A stretch of DNA of 64,000 bases from Rhodothalassiaceae bacterium. GTDB lineage: Bacteria; Pseudomonadota; Alphaproteobacteria; Sphingomonadales; Rhodothalassiaceae. Below the pieces are notes generated by a model, which was given only the letters and a program-made list of their open reading frames with translations, made no database searches and had not been told where the DNA came from. Location: NCBI GenBank assembly GCA_026004935.1, contig BPKC01000001.1:2181381-2245380 (forward strand), in the 5' to 3' direction. Made by a program: the position numbers and the translations under genes. Below, one piece after another: positions 1 to 7,177 of this stretch (position 1 is the stretch's first letter; each line of letters starts with the position of its first letter).

Positions 1-206
1 GCGGCCAGCATCTCGTCGCGGCTGGCGGTGCGGCCGTCGGGCAGCGCGGGCTTGTCGGCGGGCGGATCGCCGCAGTCGAGCGGCACGTCCGGGACCCTGG
101 CCGCCGCCTGCGCCAGCGCGGCGGACGGGGCGAACGGGCCGGCGCCGGCCCCGCACACCGCAAGCAGGCCGGCGGCCGCAAGCGCACGCAGGCAGGACTG
201 GATCAC
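1..206 (-). CDS. Secreted hypothetical protein, 3'-truncated by the window edge
   Basis: The gene reads leftward off the window, so only about 68 N-terminal residues are visible. It starts at a GTG (204-206) preceded by an AGGAGGTG-type ribosome binding site; the nearby ATG stops after two codons, which decides the start. The N-terminus (MIQSCLRALAAAGLLAVCGA) is a signal peptide with a hydrophobic core, followed by an Ala-rich cleavage region. The start of a mature part follows, with DCGDPPADKP and TASRDEML. I recognise the general look of small alphaproteobacterial exported proteins of unknown function but cannot assign a family. It is divergent from the portal gene. Confidence 0.55.
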   Translation of the reverse strand, partial: MIQSCLRALAAAGLLAVCGAGAGPFAPSAALAQAAARVPDVPLDCGDPPADKPALPDGRTASRDEMLA

Positions 207-319
207 CGCATCACCTCCTGATCAACCACCGGGCCGGTCGGCCGCGCGCACCCTAGCCGGGCTGAAGCGGCGCTGCCAAGACCCGATCCGGCCCTGACGC
301 CACGCGGAAAGCCATCCTC

Positions 320-2035
320 ATGACGATCTGGACGAGATTGCGGCGGATGCTCCCGCGCGCCGCCCCCCTTGCGGCCGCCGGGCGGCCGCCGGCACGCAAG
401 GACCTTCCCGGCACCGGCGTGCTGTCCTGGATCCCGGGCTGGGACGGCGCCTGGGGCGGGCGCGGGTATGCGGCGCGGGTGGAGACGGGCTACCGGCGCA
501 ACCCGGTGGCCTTCCGCTGCGTGCGGCTGATCGCGGAATGCGCCGCCTCGGTGCCGCTCAGACTCGTGCGCGCCGGCGCGGCGGTGACGCTTCCCGTCCA
601 TGAGCGGCTCCTGCGCCGGCCCAATCCCGCCGTCTCCGGCACCGCCTTCTTCGACCGGCTCTATACCATGCTGCTGCTGGCCGGCGAGGCGTATCTCCTG
701 CGCCTGCCGGAGGAGCGGGCGGACGATCCGCATGAATTCCACCTCCTGCCGCCTGAGCGCATCAGGCGGGAGGGCCGCGGCCGCGGGCCCTGGCCGGCAC
801 GCTACGTGCTGGAGGGCGAGGACGGGCGGCGCGTCTTCGCCCCCGACCCGCTCACCGGCCGCGGCGCGGTGCTGCATCTCGTCGAACCGCATCCGCGCGA
901 TCCGCTCTCGCCGCTTGCGCGCGCGGAGGTCGCGGCGGATGCCGTCGACATCCACAACGCCGCCCAGACCTGGAACAAGGCGCTCTTGGACAACGCGGCG
1001 CGGCCTTCCGGCGCCTTCGTCGTGGAGGCGCGCGACGGCGCACCGGCCAGCCTGTCGGAGGCCCAGTTCGCCCGCCTCAAGGCGGACATCGAGGCCCTCT
1101 TCCAGGGCGCGCGCAACGCCGGCCGGCCGCTGCTGCTCGAAGGCGGGCTCAAGTGGCAGCCGATGGCCTTCTCGCCGGCGGACATGGACTTCATCAACCT
1201 CAAGCACACCGCCGCGCGCGACATCGCGCTGGCCTTCGGCGTGCCGCCGATGCTGCTCGGGATTCCGGGCGACAACACCTATTCCAATTATCAGGAGGCG
1301 AACCGCGCCTTCTGGCGGCTGACCGTGCTGCCGCTGCTGCGGCGGGTGGCCGACGAGCTCACCGCCTGGCTGGCCGACGCCCTGCCCGCCGGCGCAACCC
1401 TCGAGCCCGACCGCGACGAGATCGCGCGCCGCACCGGCGAGCGCGACAGCTTCTGGCGCGAGCTCGATCAGCTCTCCTTCCTCACCGCGGCCGAAAAGCG
1501 CCAACTCGCCGGGATCGAGGGGCTGTTTTCCTCCCGGACGCCGTCAGATCCCGCACCGCACGCGGCCAAAGGGCTTCTTCTGCGGGAACCCACCCGGGAG
1601 GAGCGTAACGGAGTTTGCAACAGGCTTTCTGCAGAACTCTATGCCCTCAACAAGAACGCTGAGGACATCATCGAGACCGTCCTCCGACTGAGCGACGAAC
1701 TTGAAAGGGAAACGGCCGACGCCGATTCCGAGGTTCAAAACGCCCTTCTGAAATTCGTCAAAGACATCGTGGATGGCGCTTTGACTGTTCGAGAGCTGCT
1801 CCAGAACCCGGCATCGATTGCACGATTGGGTACTCTTGCCGCAGGAAGCATCTTCAGCCTGGTATCGCTTATCAGCGCCAATAACGCGGTCTTGCAATAT
1901 ATTCAGCGTAACAGGCGCATCGAAGCCCTTGTCAACGACATTGATTATCATCTGGGAAAATTGAGAGAAATGCGCGATATGGCATTACAGAAATTGAAGG
2001 AAATGCAAAGTATGGGGTGTCCTTTGACTTTCTGA
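320..2035 (+). CDS. GTA-type phage portal protein (g3-like) with a foreign C-terminal extension
   Basis: Residues 1 to about 400 are an HK97/GTA-family portal, the dodecameric ring through which DNA enters the capsid. Family features are a GYRRNPVAFRCVRLIAE segment near residue 55, the central WNKALLDNAARPSGAFV region, and PPMLLGIPGDNTYSNYQEAN. GTA portals normally end shortly after the EKRQLAG motif, reached here near residue 400. The frame instead continues for about 170 residues of unrelated sequence coded by visibly lower-GC DNA, predicted as coiled coil with one hydrophobic stretch (LGTLAAGSIFSLVSLISANN). The normal next gene (g3.5-like) follows only 2.5 kb later. The portal body looks intact. 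Whether the extra tail permits ring assembly is unknown. Confidence 0.85.
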   Translation: MTIWTRLRRMLPRAAPLAAAGRPPARKDLPGTGVLSWIPGWDGAWGGRGYAARVETGYRRNPVAFRCVRLIAECAASVPLRLVRAGAAVTLPVHERLLRRPNPAVSGTAFFDRLYTMLLLAGEAYLLRLPEERADDPHEFHLLPPERIRREGRGRGPWPARYVLEGEDGRRVFAPDPLTGRGAVLHLVEPHPRDPLSPLARAEVAADAVDIHNAAQTWNKALLDNAARPSGAFVVEARDGAPASLSEAQFARLKADIEALFQGARNAGRPLLLEGGLKWQPMAFSPADMDFINLKHTAARDIALAFGVPPMLLGIPGDNTYSNYQEANRAFWRLTVLPLLRRVADELTAWLADALPAGATLEPDRDEIARRTGERDSFWRELDQLSFLTAAEKRQLAGIEGLFSSRTPSDPAPHAAKGLLLREPTREERNGVCNRLSAELYALNKNAEDIIETVLRLSDELERETADADSEVQNALLKFVKDIVDGALTVRELLQNPASIARLGTLAAGSIFSLVSLISANNAVLQYIQRNRRIEALVNDIDYHLGKLREMRDMALQKLKEMQSMGCPLTF

Positions 2036-2040
2036 AGTGG
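1530..2040 (+). other. Low-GC foreign segment fused to the portal gene
   Basis: Base composition drops to roughly 50-55% GC from about 1590 to 2040, against about 70% on both sides. The encoded residues (about 405-571 of the fused protein) have no portal character and are rich in Asn, Ile, Leu and Glu. I infer an insertion or illegitimate recombination that replaced the last codons of the portal. I do not recognise its source. Confidence 0.55.
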
Positions 2041-2046
2041 CCCCCG

Positions 2047-3192
2047 TCATGGAAACAGCGGCCGCAACAGGGTAAACGGCGCCACTGGTGGGTGGATCGG
2101 GTCCGGAGCCGGCCAGTCGTCCAGGAGCGTCCGGACGGAAGACGGCAGACGGGCCTCCCGCGCGCGCGCTTCCGCTTCCGCCGCCCTGTCACCCAGGCGG
2201 CCAAGATGCTTCGTCCAGTAATAGAGCGCCCAGTCCCGCCTTTCATAGACCGCCCCGGCCTTCAGGATCGCCACGACGCGGCGCATCGCCTTGCGGTTCG
2301 CCCGCACCGCCTCGTCGACGAGCAGGGAAAAGGCGCGCAGAAAGTCGGGCTCGCCCGGGTGACAGGGCGGCCAGTTCTGCGGCCGGGGCCTGCCGGATTC
2401 GCTGAACAGGGCCGCTCCATAGAGCAGTCTCGCCTGATGGGCATCGGGCAAGAGCGTCAAGGCGCGCAGGAGGTCTAGTGCGCCAGCCCGCAGGGGGCAG
2501 GAGCGCGCGTGCAGCCGGCGCGAGGCCAGACGGGCCATTCGCGGCGGATCCTGTTGCGCCAGAGTCCGCAGATGGCGCAGTTTCCGATTGAAATACCTGA
2601 AATTGATCTCCCGGTCCGAAAGAAGGGCGAAACGCGGCCGGTCGCCGGAAATCGGCAGCCCCCGCGCCGCGGCGCGGATGCGCCGGGCGATCAGCAAGAA
2701 GGCCGCCGTTTCCGCCAGACGGCGCGCCTGTCGGCGGTCCTGTCTGGTTCCGCGGCCGGACCATTTCAGCGCACCCAGCAGAACCGCCGCTTCGGGAAGC
2801 AGGGGATCGCGCGTCAGAGCGGCATCGAGAAGGCGGGCGGCGCGTCGGGGATCCCGGGGTGCGCAGATTCCGGTCATGTGCATCTCGGCGGCGAGCAGCA
2901 GCCTGTCGGGCCGTCGAGGGGTGTCCCCGCTCAATCCCGCAAGCGCGCGTCCCTCGGCACAGCGCCCCGCCCCGAGAGCGGCGATCGCGGCATCCCGGCG
3001 GGCCTGCTCCTCTTCCGCCGCCCGGGCGAGGCGGGCCAGATCCCGGCAGGCCGACCCCGCCGGCGCGGCAGGTGCCGGCGGAAGATCGCCCTGCCGAAGG
3101 AGCGCACAGGGATCGTGCTCCTGCGCCGCCGGGTGATGGCCGGCCTGAAAGAATGCCAGCAGAACCCCCGCTATCGTGCCCCCGAGCGTCAT
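2047..3192 (-). CDS. Hypothetical exported protein, Sel1/TPR-like helical repeats
   Basis: This 381-residue protein lies on the strand opposite to the structural cluster, between the portal and the g3.5-like gene. The N-terminus (MTLGGTIAGVLLAFF) is hydrophobic and fits a signal peptide or anchor. Residues about 80-140 (LLLAAEMHMTGICAPRDPRRAARLLDAALTRDPLLPEAAVLLG) have the spacing of a Sel1/TPR helix pair, and the rest is Ala/Arg/Leu-rich and helical. I do not recognise a specific family. Its antisense position inside a conserved phage-type operon marks it as an acquired cargo gene or one brought by rearrangement. Its stop is about 10 bp from the convergent portal stop. Confidence 0.5.
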   Translation of the reverse strand: MTLGGTIAGVLLAFFQAGHHPAAQEHDPCALLRQGDLPPAPAAPAGSACRDLARLARAAEEEQARRDAAIAALGAGRCAEGRALAGLSGDTPRRPDRLLLAAEMHMTGICAPRDPRRAARLLDAALTRDPLLPEAAVLLGALKWSGRGTRQDRRQARRLAETAAFLLIARRIRAAARGLPISGDRPRFALLSDREINFRYFNRKLRHLRTLAQQDPPRMARLASRRLHARSCPLRAGALDLLRALTLLPDAHQARLLYGAALFSESGRPRPQNWPPCHPGEPDFLRAFSLLVDEAVRANRKAMRRVVAILKAGAVYERRDWALYYWTKHLGRLGDRAAEAEARAREARLPSSVRTLLDDWPAPDPIHPPVAPFTLLRPLFP

Positions 3193-3370
3193 GCGCCGAT
3201 GCTAGTCCGAAGTCCGGCTCCGGCGCAACGGGCGGACGCGAGGGGCGGAAGACGCAAGAGCGCGGCCGACCCCACCGCCGCACCGGCCGGCACTTGTCCC
3301 GGCCGACACCCGCCGACGCCCGTCTCCCTCGTGGCCGGCGGGCCTCACCGGCGAGTCCAGGCTCTTCCCT

Positions 3371-3856
3371 CGTCATCCGCCGGCTTGACCGGCGGATCCA
3401 CCCCCCTTCCCTCGTCATCCGCCGGCTTGACCGGCGGATCCAGCGGGAAGGGGAACAACATCAGGCATCGGAGCTGCCTTCACCGCCCGATGGGTTCGCC
3501 GGTCAAGCCGGCGAACGACGCGAGGGGAGAGGCACCGCTGGTGCGCCTGCACCAGCCACTGACGACGGATGCCCCACAACCGATGACTGACGACTGATGA
3601 CCGACCCCTGAATCGTCATCCGCCGGCTTGACCGGCGGATCCACCCCCCTTCCCTCGTCATCCGCCGGCTTGACCGGCGGATCCAGCGGAAAGCGGAACA
3701 ACATCAGGCATCGGAGCTGCCTTCACCGCCCGATGGGTTCGCCGGTCAAGCCGGCGAACGACGCGAGGGGAGAGGCACCGCTGGTGCGCCTGCACCAGCC
3801 ACTGGCGACGGATGCCCCACAACCGATGACTGACGACTGATGACCGACCCCTGAAT
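3371..3856. repeat. Tandem direct repeat, 243-bp unit, two copies
   Basis: The segment 3371-3613 is repeated almost identically at 3614-3856. Each unit holds two REP palindromes, one inverted partner and a short 7-mer-like tract ending GACTGATGACCGACCCC. The few differences (for example GGGAAGGGG against GGAAAGCGG) show recent duplication. Confidence 0.85.
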
Positions 3857-4350
3857 CGTCATCCGCCGGCTTGACCGGCGGATCCAGCGGAAAGCGGAGC
3901 AACCACGAGCGCCGGGATCGCCCCTGGCAGCGGCTGGATTCGCCGCTTTCGCGGCGAATGACGAAGAAAGAGAGCGTCACCCGCCGGTACCATCTTTTCG
4001 TCATCCGCCGGCAGATGCGGCGGGTCCACCCCCCTTCCCTCGTCATCCGCCGGCTTGACCGGCGGATCCAGCGGAAAGCGGAGCAATCACGAGCACCGGG
4101 ATCGTCCCTGGCAGCGGCTGGATTCGCCGCTTTCGCGGCGAATGACGAAGAAAGAGAGCGTCACCCGCCGGTACCATCCTTTCGTCATCCGCCGGCTTGA
4201 TCGGCGGGTCCCCCCCCTTCCCTCGTCATCCGCCGGCTTGACCGGCGGATCCAGCGGAAAGCGGAGCAACCACGAACGCCGGGATCGTCCCTGGCAGCGG
4301 CTGGATTCGCCGCTTTCGCGGCGAATGACGCGGAAAGGAGACCGTCATCG
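3857..4350. repeat. Tandem direct repeat, about 184-bp unit, nearly three copies
   Basis: Units begin at 3857, 4041 and 4224. Each holds a REP palindrome, a spacer with CTGGCAGCGGCTGGATTCG, and the inverted partner TTCGCCGCTTTCGCGGCGAA followed by TGACG. The third unit is cut short. It differs from the 243-bp unit in its spacer and in the inverted partner. Confidence 0.8.
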
Positions 4351-4390
4351 CCGTCACGGCATCCGGCGGCCGACAGCCGACAAGCGCTCT

Positions 4391-4511
4391 CTGATCACCG
4401 ATCACCGATTACCGATCACCGATTACCGATCACCGATTACCGATCACCGATTACCGATCACCGATTACCGATTACCGATTACTGATGACTGATGACCGAT
4501 GACCGATGTCT
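4391..4511. repeat. Short tandem repeat of ACCGATT/ACCGATC heptamers
   Basis: About 120 bp of alternating ACCGATC and ACCGATT heptamers (14-bp unit) decays into ACTGATG/ACCGATG at the right end, stopping 9 bp before the next start codon. Similar tracts edge the other REP arrays. Confidence 0.85.
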
Positions 4512-4519
4512 GAACCGCC

Positions 4520-4849
4520 ATGGCGAACCGCGACCCGCTGCCCGATCGTGAGCTCCTCGTGCTCGCCGCCCTTGCCGAGCAGGCGCGTCTGCAGGGCATG
4601 ACCGTGGCGACGCTGGAGGCCCTCATCCAGCGCGCATCCGAGGAGGGCGCGCGCCGGGCCTTGAAGCGCATCGGGCTCGCCGATCCCCATGCGGGCGACG
4701 ACATCCGCGAGCTGCGCACGCTGCTGGATGCCTGGCGCACGGTCCGGCGCACCGCGCGCGAGACCGTGATCCGCTGGCTCGTCACCCTCATGCTCTGCGC
4801 GCTCGCAGCCGGGCTCGCCCTGCGCTTCAGGCTCTGGCCGCCCGGCTGA
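4520..4849 (+). CDS. GTA g3.5-like small protein (DUF6127-like)
   Basis: This 109-residue protein sits between portal and prohead protease, as the g3.5 gene does in alphaproteobacterial GTA clusters. A helical body includes MTVATLEALIQRASEEGARRALKRIGL and ends in a single membrane segment (about 85-105, VIRWLVTLMLCALAAGLALRF). I assign it to the DUF6127-type family from sequence look and position. The biochemical role is unknown. The protease gene follows 29 bp downstream in the same orientation. Confidence 0.65.
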   Translation: MANRDPLPDRELLVLAALAEQARLQGMTVATLEALIQRASEEGARRALKRIGLADPHAGDDIRELRTLLDAWRTVRRTARETVIRWLVTLMLCALAAGLALRFRLWPPG

Positions 4850-4878
4850 CTCCGCATCTTCAGCGACGGACCAACGCC

Positions 4879-5568
4879 ATGCCGACCGACACCGGATCCA
4901 CGGACCGGCTCACCGTGCCCTTTGCCGCCGAGGCGCCCACGCCGGGCGGCGTGATCGAGGGCTATGCGAGCGTCTTCAGAACCCCCGACGACGGCCGCGA
5001 CATCGTCCTGCCCGGCGCCTTCCGCCGCACGCTCGCGCGCCGCAGCCCGCGCGAGGTGAAGCTCCTGTGGCAGCACGACCCGAAGGAGCCCATCGGCGTC
5101 GTCGAGGAATTGCGCGAGGACGCGCGCGGCCTTCACGTGCGCGCGCGGCTGCTGCCCGCGCTCGCGCGCGCCCGCGAGGCGCTGGCGCTGATCGCCGCCG
5201 GTGCGCTGGACGGCCTGTCCATCGGCTACCGCACGGTGAAGGCGCGCACCGATCCCGAGACCGGCATGCGGCTCATCAGCGAGGTCGATCTGTGGGAGAT
5301 CTCGCTGGTCACCTTCCCGATGCAGCCGGCGGCCCGCATCCGCGCGCTGAAAAGATGCGCGCCGCACCGCGCGCTGCGCCAGTTCGAGACCTTCCTGCGC
5401 GAGGCAGGCGGGTTCTCGCGATCCGAGGCCAAGGCCATCGCGGGCCGCGGCCTTGCCGTGCTCGGCCGGCGCGAGGCCGGCTCCGGGCCCACCGACCCCC
5501 GCGCCTGGGCCGCCGCCGCGCGTGCGGCCCGCGCGCTGATCACCAGCATGAAGGAGAACATGCGATGA
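4879..5568 (+). CDS. HK97-family prohead protease (GTA g4-like)
   Basis: This 229-residue protease of the U35 family is expected to process the major capsid protein during head maturation. The visible catalytic set is His66 in LLWQHD, Ser114 in DGLSIGY and an acidic residue in DLWEISLVTFPM (Glu140). These are the expected motifs in the expected order. An Arg/Ala-rich helical C-terminus follows the catalytic domain. The stop overlaps the capsid start (ATGA at 5565-5568), implying translational coupling. The gene appears intact. Confidence 0.88.
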   Translation: MPTDTGSTDRLTVPFAAEAPTPGGVIEGYASVFRTPDDGRDIVLPGAFRRTLARRSPREVKLLWQHDPKEPIGVVEELREDARGLHVRARLLPALARAREALALIAAGALDGLSIGYRTVKARTDPETGMRLISEVDLWEISLVTFPMQPAARIRALKRCAPHRALRQFETFLREAGGFSRSEAKAIAGRGLAVLGRREAGSGPTDPRAWAAAARAARALITSMKENMR

Positions 5569-6815
5569 CCGCCTTCACCGAGACCACCGAATCCACGCCG
5601 CTCGAGGTCAAGGCCCTCGTCGAGGAGCTGCACCGGCGCTTCGAGGAGTTCAAGGAGACCCACGACGCCGCCGCGCTCGAGGAGCGGCTCAAGGGCCACG
5701 CCGACCGGCTGCTCGAGGAGAAGATGGAGCGGCTGTCGCGCGAGATGAGCCGCATCGAGCGCGAGATCCGCGCGCTCGCCGCCGCCCCCCAGCGCCCCGG
5801 CCTCGACGGGACGGCGGCACGCGGCCCGCAGGACGCCGAATACAAGCGGGCCTTCCTCGACGGCTACGTCCGCCGCGGCCTCGAGCGGCCGCTGAAGGAG
5901 CTGGAGGCCAAGGCGCTCAGCACCGGCGTGCCGGCCGAGGGCGGCTATGCCGTGCCCGAGGAGATCGACCGCCGCATCGCCGCGCTCGCCCGCGAGCTGT
6001 CCCCCATCCGCGCGCATGCGACCGTCGTCCAGGTGGGCTCGGGCGACTTCAGGAAGCTCGTGGCCATCGGCGCGCCGGCCTCCGGCTGGGTGTCGGAGAC
6101 GGCGGCGCGCATCGAAACGGCCACCCCCCAGTTCGCCGAGGTGGCACCCCCCATCGGCGAGATCTACGCCAATCCGGCGGCCACCCAGACGATGCTGGAC
6201 GACTCCTTCTTCGACGTCGAGGCCTGGCTCGCGGGCGAGCTGGCGCGCGAGTTCTCGGCCAAGGAGGGCGCCGCCTTCGTCGCCGGCGACGGCGTGGACA
6301 AGCCGCAGGGGCTCCTGAGCTACCCCACGAGCGCGGCCGATGACGCCTCGCGGCCCTTCGGCACCATCCAGCATCTGGCCACCGGGGTGGACGGCGGCTT
6401 CCCGGCGAGCGATCCGGCGGATCTGCTGGTCGATCTCGTCTATTCTCTGAAGGCGGGCTACCGCACGAACGCCCGATTCCTCATGAACGCCGCAACCCTT
6501 GCCCGGGTACGCAAGTTCAAGGATGCGGACGGCGACTATCTGTGGAAGCCCGGGCTGGAGGCCGGCCAGCCCAGCACGCTGATGGGCTTTCCCGTCGTCG
6601 AGGTGCCGGACATGCCGGACATCGGCCCGGGTGCGCTCGCGATCGCCTTCGGCAATCTGGCCGAGGCCTATCTCGTGGCCGACCGCTTCGGCACGCGGGT
6701 GCTGCGCGATCCCTATTCCAACAAGCCCTTCGTCCATTTCTACGCGACGAAGCGGGTGGGCGGCGCGCTCGTGAATTCCGAGGCCGTCAAGTTCATCAAG
6801 TTCGCGCTGAGCTGA
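5565..6815 (+). CDS. HK97-fold major capsid protein (GTA g5-like)
   Basis: This 416-residue protein forms the icosahedral shell. Residues about 1-100 are a coiled-coil, charged delta domain (LVEELHRRFEEFKET, EEKMERLSREMSRIEREIR) normally removed by the protease. The shell domain starts near the GGYAVPEEIDRRI motif and contains GAAFVAGDGVDKPQGLL, FLMNAATLARVRKFKD and DPYSNKPFVHFYATKRVGGAL, all typical of GTA/HK97 capsids. I chose the ATG at 5565, not earlier codons in the frame, because it overlaps the protease stop and gives the family length. It is intact and is the last left-hand GTA gene before the prophage. Confidence 0.9.
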   Translation: MTAFTETTESTPLEVKALVEELHRRFEEFKETHDAAALEERLKGHADRLLEEKMERLSREMSRIEREIRALAAAPQRPGLDGTAARGPQDAEYKRAFLDGYVRRGLERPLKELEAKALSTGVPAEGGYAVPEEIDRRIAALARELSPIRAHATVVQVGSGDFRKLVAIGAPASGWVSETAARIETATPQFAEVAPPIGEIYANPAATQTMLDDSFFDVEAWLAGELAREFSAKEGAAFVAGDGVDKPQGLLSYPTSAADDASRPFGTIQHLATGVDGGFPASDPADLLVDLVYSLKAGYRTNARFLMNAATLARVRKFKDADGDYLWKPGLEAGQPSTLMGFPVVEVPDMPDIGPGALAIAFGNLAEAYLVADRFGTRVLRDPYSNKPFVHFYATKRVGGALVNSEAVKFIKFALS

Positions 6816-6852
6816 GCGGCGCCATCGTCCGCTGACAGACCGAACGCCCTTC

Positions 6853-6878
6853 GCCGGCCCCCTTCGCGGGGTGCCGGC
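6853..6878 (+). terminator. Stem-loop after the capsid gene
   Basis: GCCGGCCCCC, a TTCG-type loop and CGGGGTGCCGGC form a GC-rich hairpin 38 bp after the capsid stop. There is no T-run, so it could be a processing or attenuation hairpin and not a true intrinsic terminator. Confidence 0.4.
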
Positions 6879-6949
6879 GGGCGGCGGCGGAGCGCGGCGA
6901 CCGGAGACCCCTGCCCCTCCCTTCCCCGTCCCCTTTGTTGTTCCTCCCG

Positions 6950-7001
6950 TGTACGTCAGCAGAATAAATGGGACACTTCAGCAAAATGAATTGAGACACC
7001 G
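6950..7001 (-). other. Transposon-type end with two tandem transposase-site-like repeats
   Basis: The sequence begins TGTACG and contains two related about 21-bp blocks, CAGCAGAATAAATGGGACAC and CAGCAAAATGAATTGAGAC, in direct order. A TGT terminus followed by iterated sites is how ends of Mu/TnsB-class elements look. It is AT-rich against its surroundings and lies outward of the last prophage gene. I read it as the prophage right end. A solo end of an unrelated Tn7/Tn402-like element is the main alternative. No inverted mate was seen near 36.5 kb. Confidence 0.55.
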
Positions 7002-7008
7002 GACGTGG

Positions 7009-7023
7009 GTGCCATATTGGCAC
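7009..7023. promoter_or_regulatory. Perfect palindrome GTGCCATATTGGCAC
   Basis: Six-base arms flank a TAT centre, 8 bp inside the end repeats. TGCC/GGCA half-sites are also present in the palindrome between repressor and ner (33102-33119), with one base different spacing. This could be a binding site for a phage regulator near the end. Function is inferred only from symmetry. Confidence 0.3.
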
Positions 7024-7177
7024 GTCGCCGCTCCGAGCACGACATCACGGGACCCCATGAATGGCTTGGCATGACCACACTCGCGGGATCGACTGACATG
7101 AGACGGGTTCCTTCTCGTCAATTTACTCCTGCCTGAATCCCTGCAGCATCAATGGTGACACCATGGTCGTGGTCACA

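Larger units (their letters stand above)
3325..4360. repeat. REP/BIME-like palindromic repeat array 1
   Basis: Over 1 kb of noncoding DNA is made of about 30-bp palindromes starting CGTCATCCGCCGG and ending CGGCGGATCCA, with clear copies at 3371-3400, 3413-3442, 3614-3643, 3656-3685, 3857-3886, 4041 and 4224. They alternate with inverted partners such as TTCGCCGGTCAAGCCGGCGAA and TTCGCCGCTTTCGCGGCGAA. The pairing of head-to-head palindromes separated by 40-60 bp is the layout of a BIME. No gene is supported inside. Confidence 0.85.

Noticed and set aside
3325-4360. CRISPR array
   Set aside because: Repeat units are palindromic pairs in long tandem blocks with near-identical spacers, and no cas gene is present. 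REP/BIME structure explains them better.
320-6815. An ordinary HK97-type prophage instead of a GTA
   Set aside because: Presence of g3.5-like, DUF2163, GTA-type peptidase, hub and DUF2793 genes in GTA order, and absence of integrase, favour GTA ancestry. A related prophage cannot be fully excluded.
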